20,619 bases of DNA from Candidatus Helarchaeota archaeon. Lineage in GTDB: Archaea; Asgardarchaeota; Lokiarchaeia; Helarchaeales; HEL-GB-A. Made by a program: the position numbers and the translations under genes. The DNA lies in the NCBI GenBank assembly GCA_016840125.1, contig JAEOSY010000467.1:1-20619 (forward strand), in the 5' to 3' direction. The notes under the pieces are model-generated. The model had not been told where the DNA came from and did not search any database. It was given only the letters and a program-made list of their open reading frames with translations. This document shows, piece after piece, positions 8,314-15,146 of this stretch (position 1 is its first letter; every line of letters starts with the position of its first letter).

Positions 8314-8466
8314 AGATTCACTCCCTCATTCTTCTCTTCTTATGTTAAAATATTCAATTATAATCAATATAAAGATAACCGATACTCTATTCTTCAAGAA
8401 AAAGTGAGCTTTAAAAGAAAAAATCAACACAAGAGTTTGACTTTTTTACTTTAGAAGGTGATCCAT
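8314..8466. promoter_or_regulatory. Divergent promoter region
   Basis: This AT-rich gap of 153 bases separates the GTG start at 8313 (-) from the TTG start at 8467 (+). Candidate TATA elements are CTTTAAAAG (about 8409-8417) for the plus gene and CTTTATATTG or ATTATAATTG (about 8358-8375, read on the minus strand) for the minus gene. A shared region makes co-regulation of the two coiled-coil genes plausible. Confidence 0.4.
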
Positions 8467-9489
8467 TTGACAGAATTATTGAAAGACGAGGTCATAGAGA
8501 AGCTAAATAAAGCAATTTCAGACCGTGATAAGAAAATTAAGGAATTATTAGTTCAATTACAAATGGCTAATGATAAAGTATCGCCAGATACAGCTTCGGC
8601 GGACTTGTTATTATTACTTACAGATTATCAAGTCCAAGTCGCAAGGTTAGAAGAAGATCATAGAGAGTATTTAAAGGTGATTCAGCGCCTTAATTCAGAA
8701 AAGAAGAAGTTGGAAAATGTAACGGGGAAATTCGAATTAGATGAACTAGAAGAAAAGAATGAAAGGCTGGAAAATGAACGAGATGAGTTAAAAGGGGAAA
8801 ATAAAACATTAAAAAGTAAAATTCCTGAGCTTCAAGAGAAGTTAGATAGCTTAATTCAGATTAGAGAAGAGAAAGCAGTCTTAGAAATAAAGGTAGAGAA
8901 TTTAACAACCCAAATTTCCCGACTCAAACCATATGAATCCAAGTGTGTAGAATTGGAGAACGATAAAGAGAAACTCGTTCAAAAGGTAGAGACCCTTGAG
9001 GAGCATCTTGAAACACAGAAAGATGCGCAGAAGCAAGTCTATAACCTAACCAATAAAAATTTTGATTTGAAGACAGAGGTTCAAGCATTAAAGTCAAATT
9101 TAGAACGAAAAGAAAGAGAATTGAATGAATCACTTGAGCTTAATCAGTTTCAGGCGGAAAAAATTGAATTATTAGAAGCAAACCTTTCGTCTTCTCAAGC
9201 TTTCACACCTGATACCACTTTTTCGTCTAACTCAACCACAACTCAAGAACGCAAGCAGTTCGAGTTTGATAAAGACAAGTTCGTCAAAGTGTCAAAGAAA
9301 TCCGAAGGCGTAAATCTTGAATTCAATGCATTAAGACGGAAATGGATTGTAACAATTGGTTCAAAGGTATCTCTTGTGGAAAAAAATAAGGCGCTTCGTC
9401 TAGTGCGAGCATTACCTACAGCAGGTATGAAGATGAAAAACGGCGAACTAGTTGGAAAGGGCTTCGATTTGACAATAATCGGTGAATAG
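8467..9489 (+). CDS. Long coiled-coil protein with a small C-terminal domain
   Basis: I chose TTG 8467 over the in-frame GTG at 8458, because that GTG lies inside the ribosome-binding site AAGGTGAT, which sits 4 bases ahead of the TTG. The protein has 340 residues. Residues about 1-240 are nearly all charged/leucine heptads (LENERDELKGENKTLKSKI), predicting one long parallel coiled coil. A Ser/Thr-rich linker follows (about 241-260). The last 75 residues form a compact, predicted globular domain (FDKDKFVKVSKKSEGVNLEF...GKGFDLTIIGE). There is no membrane segment. SMC- or tropomyosin-like similarity in such proteins is usually compositional, so no family is claimed. It could be a structural partner of the divergent zinc-ribbon protein, which also has a coiled coil (inference from arrangement). 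Confidence 0.8.
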   Translation: MTELLKDEVIEKLNKAISDRDKKIKELLVQLQMANDKVSPDTASADLLLLLTDYQVQVARLEEDHREYLKVIQRLNSEKKKLENVTGKFELDELEEKNERLENERDELKGENKTLKSKIPELQEKLDSLIQIREEKAVLEIKVENLTTQISRLKPYESKCVELENDKEKLVQKVETLEEHLETQKDAQKQVYNLTNKNFDLKTEVQALKSNLERKERELNESLELNQFQAEKIELLEANLSSSQAFTPDTTFSSNSTTTQERKQFEFDKDKFVKVSKKSEGVNLEFNALRRKWIVTIGSKVSLVEKNKALRLVRALPTAGMKMKNGELVGKGFDLTIIGE

Positions 9490-9504
9490 TACACCCACCT
9501 CTCA

Positions 9505-9535
9505 CTATTTTTTCCTCCATTAAATTTTTATTCTA
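9505..9535 (+). terminator. T-rich terminator after the coiled-coil gene
   Basis: Two oligo-T tracts (ATTTTTTCC and AATTTTTATT) lie 15-40 bases past the stop at 9489. This is consistent with archaeal termination before the separate gene at 9601. Confidence 0.4.
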
Positions 9536-9600
9536 AATGTTTCATAATTCTAATTACAGATTTTCTATAAATTAGAAAAATATGAAAAGGAGGAAATCAG

Positions 9601-10050
9601 ATGTCAAAAGCTTCTATAGCGATAGTCGCTCTATCTATAACTGTGCTCGTTTTAGGAGTTGGACTGGTGATAGCACTATCACCCGAAGCTCCGACTCCAG
9701 TATGTTACACCGAAAAAGAAGATCAGACTCATCCCATAACACCTGGGTATTCCTATTGGGAACAATTCAACATATCATTTATTAAAGTAGGATTGGTGTC
9801 CGTCGACTTCTCTGCGAAGGCAGAATGTACAAGTGGGGTGAGTGATTACGTTAGTGTAGCTCTAATTATGGATGGGTCCCAAATATGGAATGTACAAGTG
9901 GATGATGGGATGGGGTTGACTCCAGTCAATTGCAGTCTACAGTTCCCCGCACTTGCTGCAGGTCTTCACTATGTTGCTTTACGTCTCTACGGTGATTCGG
10001 ATGGTTATATACAGAACACGACTTTAAGCATCTGTTTAACTGCGTCCTAA
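9601..10050 (+). CDS. Small signal-anchored extracytoplasmic protein, unknown
   Basis: A 149-residue protein with a strong ribosome-binding site (AAAAGGAGGAAATC) before ATG 9601. Residues 5-26 form a hydrophobic signal or anchor (AIVALSITVLVLGVGLVIAL), followed by a proline-rich linker (PEAPTPV). The rest alternates polar and hydrophobic residues, as in a beta sandwich. It carries four cysteines (C35, C76, C111 and C145) that could form two disulfides, and N-glycosylation sequons at N57, N110 and N139. All of this fits an exported surface domain. The gene seems monocistronic: a T-rich terminator follows. No family is recognised. It could be a pilin-like or ligand-binding exodomain, but no type-III signal-peptide motif is clear. 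Confidence 0.75.
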   Translation: MSKASIAIVALSITVLVLGVGLVIALSPEAPTPVCYTEKEDQTHPITPGYSYWEQFNISFIKVGLVSVDFSAKAECTSGVSDYVSVALIMDGSQIWNVQVDDGMGLTPVNCSLQFPALAAGLHYVALRLYGDSDGYIQNTTLSICLTAS

Positions 10051-10056
10051 GACCAT

Positions 10057-10074
10057 AATTTTTCTCCTTTTTTT
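10057..10074 (+). terminator. Oligo-T terminator
   Basis: The T-rich tract AATTTTTCTCCTTTTTTT follows the stop at 10050 by a few bases. No hairpin is needed for archaeal termination. Confidence 0.5.
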
Positions 10075-10182
10075 AAGTAAGGGCAAAACGTACAACCGGG
10101 ATTCTCTCTCATTATTTTGGATTAGAATTTAATAGGAGAATTATAAAAATACTTAATAATTCAATTTACTAAGGCGATAAGA

Positions 10183-11316
10183 TTGTTACAACAGATCGGA
10201 AAACCGGTTTATGAAACTTGGAATTATAAGATTACGAAGGAAAAAAGCGTCTATTATGGTTATGAAACAAAGGCGACAAAAAAACCGACCGACTCCTTTG
10301 CATATGTTCATAAAATCGAAGGGACCATGAAGCAAAGTATGGCAGAAGCCATGGATAAAGTGGAACTGAAAAAAATCGTTAAACCATCTGATAAAGTGAT
10401 TGTTAAAGTCAATTTGTGTGGGGGATTTTACAAAATACGTGCGTCTCAAACCCCTTTGAAAGGCGTTGATGCATTAACAGATGTATTAATGGATATTGTA
10501 CCAAATACTCAGATCTTTTTAGCAGAAGCCAATAATTGGGGGCATATTGTTGATGATCCTCTTTTGAAGCGAAGGGGTTATTACGAACTTTGTAAAAGGA
10601 AGGAAATAGAATTTTTAAGACTTTCATATCGTCCAACAATCCATTTCTATTTTCGGGGGTTTAATGTACCAGTTTTGCTTTCACAAGCATTGCTTTTAAA
10701 TAGAGAGAAAAAAGTGATTATCAATTTTGCCCCAATTAAGCATCATTGGGAATGTGGAGTGACTTTGGCTGCAAAAAACTTGTATGGTGCAATTTCTGAT
10801 GAGTCCAAAACAAAATTTCATGATTATGTCAGTCCTGAAGCGTTAGACATGGTAATTGCAGGATCTGCAAGAATACATAACCCCGAACTGAATGTACTGG
10901 GCGGGAAATGCGTCTGCGCTGGTCAAGGTCCCCACTTCTGCAAACCTTCGAAATTCGGGTACTTTATAATTGCCAATGATTTTATGGCAGCCGATAAAAT
11001 AGGTGCTGAAATCTTGGGGTTTCCTTATAAAAAGGTCGCTTATGCCCAGGTTAATGAAAAACTAGAGATCTGGAACTCGGATGCACCACTTTTACCAGGG
11101 TCTGCCACAGTCCCAGAGGCGATTAAAAAGACGATTCAAGAACACGTGATTCCTCCAGAAGTAGTGGAGCGAAATAGAGTAGGGCTTAAGTTCATTTATA
11201 AAACGAATCCTGGGCTCCTGAGATCTCTGCGTCATTGGTGGCCGATTATACCAGTAGTGAACTGGATCTTTTACGGACGACGCGGGGATTGCGACACGTC
11301 TTGGAAGGAGGAATAG
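10183..11316 (+). CDS. DUF362 family protein without ferredoxin insert
   Basis: A 377-residue protein beginning with TTG 10183, with GGCGAT 4 bases upstream; no better ATG exists until residue 49. DUF362 signatures are present: VIVKVNLCGG (73-81), the IFLAEANNWG strand (111-120), PIKHHWECGVTLAAKNLYG (184-202), a DMVIAGSARIHNPE segment (222-235) and the closing MAADKIGAEILGF (268-280). It lacks the eight-cysteine ferredoxin segment of the DUF362 protein at 544. Cysteines at 243, 245 and 253 (GKCVCAGQGPHFC) could still bind metal. There is no signal peptide. The function of the family is unknown. The C-terminus (GRRGDCDTSWKEE) is followed in the same frame by a possible lost tail (see 11327). 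Confidence 0.85.
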   Translation: MLQQIGKPVYETWNYKITKEKSVYYGYETKATKKPTDSFAYVHKIEGTMKQSMAEAMDKVELKKIVKPSDKVIVKVNLCGGFYKIRASQTPLKGVDALTDVLMDIVPNTQIFLAEANNWGHIVDDPLLKRRGYYELCKRKEIEFLRLSYRPTIHFYFRGFNVPVLLSQALLLNREKKVIINFAPIKHHWECGVTLAAKNLYGAISDESKTKFHDYVSPEALDMVIAGSARIHNPELNVLGGKCVCAGQGPHFCKPSKFGYFIIANDFMAADKIGAEILGFPYKKVAYAQVNEKLEIWNSDAPLLPGSATVPEAIKKTIQEHVIPPEVVERNRVGLKFIYKTNPGLLRSLRHWWPIIPVVNWIFYGRRGDCDTSWKEE

Positions 11317-11326
11317 GGGAACGACG

Positions 11327-11541
11327 ATGAAAATTGAGGGGATTATCCCTGCTATTGGAAGGAATTTAGAGAGGTAATTCCCTTATTAAATGTCCCTTTG
11401 GATTATTTGCCATCGTTAACTAAAGAGATTCTAGTTGCGATGGGACGGGAAATTATGCCACAAGTTAGAAGTCCTTTACATGTAATTAAGGAGAGATGGC
11501 GGAAAAAGATTAAAAATCTAAAATTGATTAAACCCCCGTAA
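11327..11541 (+). pseudogene. Broken small gene or lost C-terminal tail after the DUF362 gene
   Basis: An ATG at 11327 opens MKIEG and then hits a stop at 11375. If one G is added to the GGGG run at 11337-11340, the reading continues for about 67 further codons to TAA 11539-11541: GDYPCYWKEFREVIPLL, then NVPLDYLPSLTKEILVAMGR, ending basic (KERWRKKIKNLKLIKPP). The codons and composition look truly coding. The open part (11338-11541) is also in the same frame as the DUF362 gene, separated from it by TAG 11314 and TGA 11335. GD....WKE occurs in both, exactly 18 codons apart. Either a frameshifted separate gene or the severed tail of a DUF362 paralogue; a homopolymer sequencing error is also possible. 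Confidence 0.5.
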
Positions 11542-11687
11542 CTTCTTTTCTTGATAGCTGCCCTTTTCCCATTCATAAGATTTTGTCGCCATAAAAAATG
11601 CCCCCTATTCTTTAGAGAATTAAAGGTAAGGATTGCTCAAACCTTTTTATCTACTCCACTCTTGTTTTCTTTGGAGTTTTCAAGTCG
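11542..11687. promoter_or_regulatory. Promoter region of the TFB gene
   Basis: The gap is pyrimidine-rich and non-coding. AAACCTTTTTATCT (about 11639-11652) is a candidate BRE/TATA element. TTGGAG (11671-11676), 11 bases before the TTG start, could be the ribosome-binding site. Confidence 0.35.
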
Positions 11688-12755
11688 TTGTCTAACACGC
11701 AAAAGCGTAAGATACGTAAAAGATCAGAAGCAAACCAAGTAGATAATTTCAGTAAGGAGATGAAGCCCCTAGTGACTTCTCACGTTAGCTATGATAGGAA
11801 AAAAATAACACCTAAGGTGGACATTGAATGTGTTGAGTGTGAAGTTATTGATGATACCGCATGTCCGGAATGCACCAGCAAAGATATAATAAAAGATCCC
11901 GCTCGGGGAGAGGTGATCTGTGGGAACTGTGGGCTAGTGCTCGAGGACCATATAATCGACCAAGGTCCGGAATGGCGGGCGTATGAAAGTAAGGATATTA
12001 ATAAAAAAGCACGGACTGGCAGTCCCGGAAGTTTAATTATTCACGATAAAGGTCTTTCCACCATGATTGATTGGCATGACAAGGATATCTTTGGGAGGAA
12101 AATCAATCCGAAAAAGCGGGCCCAGATCTATCGGTTACGCCGTTGGCAGATTAGATCGAGGGTTCATTCCAGCCTAGCACGGAACTTATCGAAAGCGATG
12201 AGTGAGTTAGACCGGTTAGCCTCCCAAATCGAACTGCCGAAAGACATCAAGGAAAGAGCGGCGCTGATATATCGAAAAGCGATAAAAGGGGGACATATAA
12301 AAGGTAAGAAGATTGGGGCAACGGTCGCTGCATCTATCTATGCAGCATGCCGGCTACATAAAGTCCCGAGGACCTTGGAGGAAATAACGAAATACGCAAA
12401 GGTTTCGAGAAAGGAGCTGGCTCGGAATTATCGGTTTATTATCGAAAGTCTGAATTTGAGAGTCCCATTAATGGAGGCGTCGGATTTCGTATCGCGCTTT
12501 AGTCAGGAACTTGAATTGAGCACCCATGTACAGAAAGAAGCGCTTAAGATCCTAACCAAAGCCCAACAAAAACGATTAACCACAGGAAAAGATCCCAAAG
12601 GGCTAGCCGCTGCCGCTTTGTATATTGCGGGCGTATTAGAAGGCGAGCGCCGTACGCAACGTGACATCTCCAAGGTATCGCATGTTACAGAGGTCACCAT
12701 TCGGAATCGGTATAAAGAAATTGTGAAGATTTTAAATCTACGTTTGGATGTATAA
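11688..12755 (+). CDS. tfb: Transcription initiation factor B (TFB)
   Basis: A 355-residue archaeal homologue of TFIIB. It bridges TBP on the TATA box and RNA polymerase. Visible parts in order are a basic tail, the zinc ribbon C59/C62...C78/C81 (CPECTSKDII...GEVICGNCGLVL), the B-reader/linker region (PEWRAYESKD...RTGSPGSLIIHDKGLSTMID, about 95-160), and two cyclin folds (about 160-255 and 260-350; GATVAASIYAACRL and GLAAAALYIAGVL). The closing TEVTIRNRYKEI is typical of TFBs. An additional CVEC (C48, C51) precedes the ribbon, which is unusual. The start is uncertain: TTG 11688 gives the listed length, ATG 11760 gives a protein 24 residues shorter. Archaea often carry several TFB genes; this may be one of them. 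Confidence 0.96.
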   Translation: MSNTQKRKIRKRSEANQVDNFSKEMKPLVTSHVSYDRKKITPKVDIECVECEVIDDTACPECTSKDIIKDPARGEVICGNCGLVLEDHIIDQGPEWRAYESKDINKKARTGSPGSLIIHDKGLSTMIDWHDKDIFGRKINPKKRAQIYRLRRWQIRSRVHSSLARNLSKAMSELDRLASQIELPKDIKERAALIYRKAIKGGHIKGKKIGATVAASIYAACRLHKVPRTLEEITKYAKVSRKELARNYRFIIESLNLRVPLMEASDFVSRFSQELELSTHVQKEALKILTKAQQKRLTTGKDPKGLAAAALYIAGVLEGERRTQRDISKVSHVTEVTIRNRYKEIVKILNLRLDV

Positions 12756-12814
12756 ACGCGCTCTATCTTGAATATTTTAAAATGGAACGTGTTCTGTTAA
12801 AAAAGAGAAAGGGA

Positions 12815-12833
12815 AAGTAGTATTTCACTACTT
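12815..12833 (-). terminator. Hairpin overlapping the stop codon of the 12828 gene
   Basis: The arms AAGTAGT (12815-12821) and ACTACTT (12827-12833) are perfect complements with a 5-base loop, and the stop codon lies within one arm. A near copy of this element sits at the end of the small ORF at 18834. It may be a 3' RNA structure or a bidirectional terminator between the convergent TFB gene and this gene. Confidence 0.45.
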
Positions 12834-13169
12834 GTATGGGTTCTCAGGTTTTGGCATTTTCTCTGGGGGAAGTAGTTTTCGTACTTTTAGGTAGTCCGCA
12901 AAGGTAAGGACTGAATATGTTTTTTGGGTGCAAACTTCCTGAAAGTACATTGATACAGGCCCTACTGTAACAGCATCTTCGTCATTATACTCATACAACA
13001 TAAAACTTATTCTATTCGGTAGAGAAACTTCAGTTGTAACGAGTTTAATTTTGGCAAAACCCTCCATGACTTCTTTAGGTGCTTTTCCTGTAATAAGTTC
13101 GTCGTATCTTACATTTAATGCGCGAGCTTGCTCAGGGGTCCAAGTGGTTACGGTCATAAATCTAGGCAT
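12828..13169 (-). CDS. Small protein, possibly dimeric alpha/beta-barrel (DUF3303-like)
   Basis: A 113-residue protein. An excellent ribosome-binding site (GGAGGTGA) stands 6 bases ahead of ATG 13169. Its layout is a beta strand (RFMTVTTWTP), a helix, a strand (KIKLVTTEV), another strand (ISFMLYEYNDEDAV) and a helix (VSMYFQEVCT), then a strand (YSVLTFADYLKV). This pattern suits a ferredoxin-like dimeric alpha/beta barrel, as in DUF3303 or stress-responsive A/B barrel proteins. The fold is inferred, and I do not recognise a defined family. It is cytosolic, with a proline-rich C-terminus (PPEKMPKPENPYK). It is convergent with TFB and divergent from the hydrolase gene at 13360. A GGGATG-type inverted repeat lies 31 bases upstream. 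Confidence 0.75.
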   Translation of the reverse strand: MPRFMTVTTWTPEQARALNVRYDELITGKAPKEVMEGFAKIKLVTTEVSLPNRISFMLYEYNDEDAVTVGPVSMYFQEVCTQKTYSVLTFADYLKVRKLLPPEKMPKPENPYK

Positions 13170-13199
13170 TCTCTCTCACCTCCTTTTGAATTAGTAATA

Positions 13200-13213
13200 C
13201 ATCCCGAGGGATG
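13200..13213. promoter_or_regulatory. Inverted repeat CATCCC-GA-GGGATG
   Basis: The six-base arms are perfect with a 2-base centre, in an otherwise AT-rich divergent intergenic region, 31 bases ahead of the minus-strand start at 13169. The GC-rich content makes it stand out as a possible operator. Confidence 0.4.
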
Positions 13214-13293
13214 AAATAGTGTTTTTTTGAAGGAGAATTTAAGTTTTTAGTTTTCCCGGTTAATAGAATTTGAGAAGGAGTAGGAAGATTAAG

Positions 13294-13304
13294 GTATATT
13301 TAAA
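13294..13304 (+). promoter_or_regulatory. TATA-like element of the hydrolase/DHCR24-like operon
   Basis: The sequence GTATATTTAAA, preceded by AAG, matches an archaeal TATA box. Transcription should start about 25 bases downstream, near 13326, leaving a leader of about 30 bases before ATG 13360 that includes GAGAGGTT as the ribosome-binding site. Confidence 0.45.
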
Positions 13305-13359
13305 TCAATAAGGATGTTTGTTATTTTTATTACTTCAACTAGTTTGAGAGGTTAGAGTA

Positions 13360-15138
13360 ATGCACATTAATTTACCTGACAACGTAAATAGGGTTTTTAG
13401 CGTAAAAAATGTGAGTTATGCAGCGATGCTGCTGAACCTGGTATCGATTGTATTTGGTATCATCTATTTAGCGGGCGCTTCGGCTTATATTTTTGTAATT
13501 TCGGATATTTTTGGAATTATAATACTAGTTACAATATTTTGCAACCTGTTACTGACATATTTGAATACGAGTAGGCTGAATAAAACAACGAAGCTGGGGA
13601 ATAAACTGAATCTCCTCTGTTATATCTATCTGATGTTCGTAATTGTGGCGATGTTTTTGATTATGCTGGGAAATTGGTTGTATACCGCGAATTATTCCAA
13701 TCTGCTGATAGACAATCTAATGGCCTATGGATTTCTACTTCTGGGGTATTTTGGGGTCCTGGGTTTTGGCATGGTTATTGCATTTGTGGATATCAAAAAC
13801 CTGGAAAACAAGGAATTATGGGATTTAACAGTGATAGGCGATTTTACCCAGTCGAATCTAATAAGGTTAATGAAAAAACTATTGAAAATTTTTATCGGAT
13901 TTATCTGTCTTATATTCCTCCTTTTAGGTGTCTCGTTTATCTATGGCCTATCCTTTGGTGGAGTGGAGTTAGTAGCGGAGGTTTTGGCGAGTGTTTCAGC
14001 TGTATTTGGGGTGTTTTTTGCAATTATAGGGTTAAGTTCGTTAATAATTTTTCTAAGTATCTGGGATCGGAGAATGAGACCAAGGCTTCGTAAGGCTCTT
14101 GCGATTACGGGATTGGTAGCTATCGGGGCGCTGTTGTTACCTTTATTTGCAACGCCCTATGCCATATCCACAGCCGATCAAAATTTCGCAGCAGCTTTTG
14201 GGGCTAATTGGCGAGATGGAATCCCTGCCGATGTGGAAAATAATTACTTCATGACCACCCCCTTTTCACTGCCGGGATATTTCCTAAATATCCCCCCAGA
14301 AGATTGCAAAATTGACAAAGATATTGAATACTACAATGGGGAGAATGTTTCCTTGTGTTTTGATGTCTATTCCCTTGAGGGGGGCGGCACAGGCTTACCA
14401 GGTAATAATTCAATCTTGATTCGGATTCATGGCGGTGGCTGGCATTGGGGTGATAAGGGGCAGATGATGCAGGTTAATAAGTATTTTGCAGCACAAGGTT
14501 ACGTCGTCTACGACATTCAATATGGATTGAAGCGCGCACTCCAAAACGGGATAATGCAACTGGTTGATAATTTTATCCCAACACCAGAGGATGTCGTAGG
14601 TGATTTCAATGTGACAGATCAGGTACGACATATCGGGATCTTTTGTAAATACATCGCGAATGATTCAAACCCTTCTAGTGCCGATGATTATGGTGCGAAC
14701 TTGGATTCAGTGTTGGTCTCCGGCAACTCCGCAGGGGGGCATCTCACTACGGCTGTCGCCTTAGGAATTGCGAGCGGGAATTATACCACGTATTTCGGAA
14801 CCAATTTAACGATTAGAGGGTTCGTCCCCATTTATCCAGGACCGCCCCAATGGGCAGAGATCGACGGATTGCCAGAGCTCATGGATCCAGAAGACTATCT
14901 CATCAATGCGACCAGTCCCCCTTGCTGCATCCTGCAAGGCTCTAACGACTACCTCTGTGTGGAAGAAACCAAGAATATCAAAAATAACTATGAGGCGGTG
15001 TCGAACGACAACTGCGCGATCGTTTGGCTTCCCCTTGGAGGGCATGCGTGCGACCTCTACTTTCCAAGCTATTATAACGAAGTGATGCTCTATTACATGG
15101 AGCGCTTCATGTATCTCTGTGTGAATAACTTAATTTAG
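13360..15138 (+). CDS. Seven-TM domain fused to an extracytoplasmic alpha/beta hydrolase (esterase/lipase type)
   Basis: A 592-residue protein. The N-terminal 270 residues contain about seven membrane segments (about 18-40, 42-68, 85-107, 118-143, 173-200, 208-235 and 246-266). The C-terminal part is an alpha/beta hydrolase of the carboxylesterase/HSL-like kind. It has the oxyanion loop HGGGWHWG (357-364), a nucleophile elbow GNSAGG with S457, the acid D530 in QGSNDYL and H562 in PLGGHACDL: a complete Ser-Asp-His triad. The family elbow is usually GDSAGG, so Asn replaces Asp here. With an odd number of segments, the hydrolase lies opposite the N-terminus, likely outside. The substrate is unknown; a lipid or ester is inferred. 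The gene is followed after 8 bases by the DHCR24-like gene, suggesting joint expression. Confidence 0.88.
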   Translation: MHINLPDNVNRVFSVKNVSYAAMLLNLVSIVFGIIYLAGASAYIFVISDIFGIIILVTIFCNLLLTYLNTSRLNKTTKLGNKLNLLCYIYLMFVIVAMFLIMLGNWLYTANYSNLLIDNLMAYGFLLLGYFGVLGFGMVIAFVDIKNLENKELWDLTVIGDFTQSNLIRLMKKLLKIFIGFICLIFLLLGVSFIYGLSFGGVELVAEVLASVSAVFGVFFAIIGLSSLIIFLSIWDRRMRPRLRKALAITGLVAIGALLLPLFATPYAISTADQNFAAAFGANWRDGIPADVENNYFMTTPFSLPGYFLNIPPEDCKIDKDIEYYNGENVSLCFDVYSLEGGGTGLPGNNSILIRIHGGGWHWGDKGQMMQVNKYFAAQGYVVYDIQYGLKRALQNGIMQLVDNFIPTPEDVVGDFNVTDQVRHIGIFCKYIANDSNPSSADDYGANLDSVLVSGNSAGGHLTTAVALGIASGNYTTYFGTNLTIRGFVPIYPGPPQWAEIDGLPELMDPEDYLINATSPPCCILQGSNDYLCVEETKNIKNNYEAVSNDNCAIVWLPLGGHACDLYFPSYYNEVMLYYMERFMYLCVNNLI

Positions 15139-15146
15139 TGATTTTT

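Noticed and set aside
8458..8466. GTG 8458 as start of the coiled-coil gene
   Set aside because: This GTG is part of the ribosome-binding site AAGGTGAT itself; TTG 8467 is better placed.
12784..12793. Short palindrome GAAC-GT-GTTC after the TFB gene
   Set aside because: Only 4-base arms; expected by chance.
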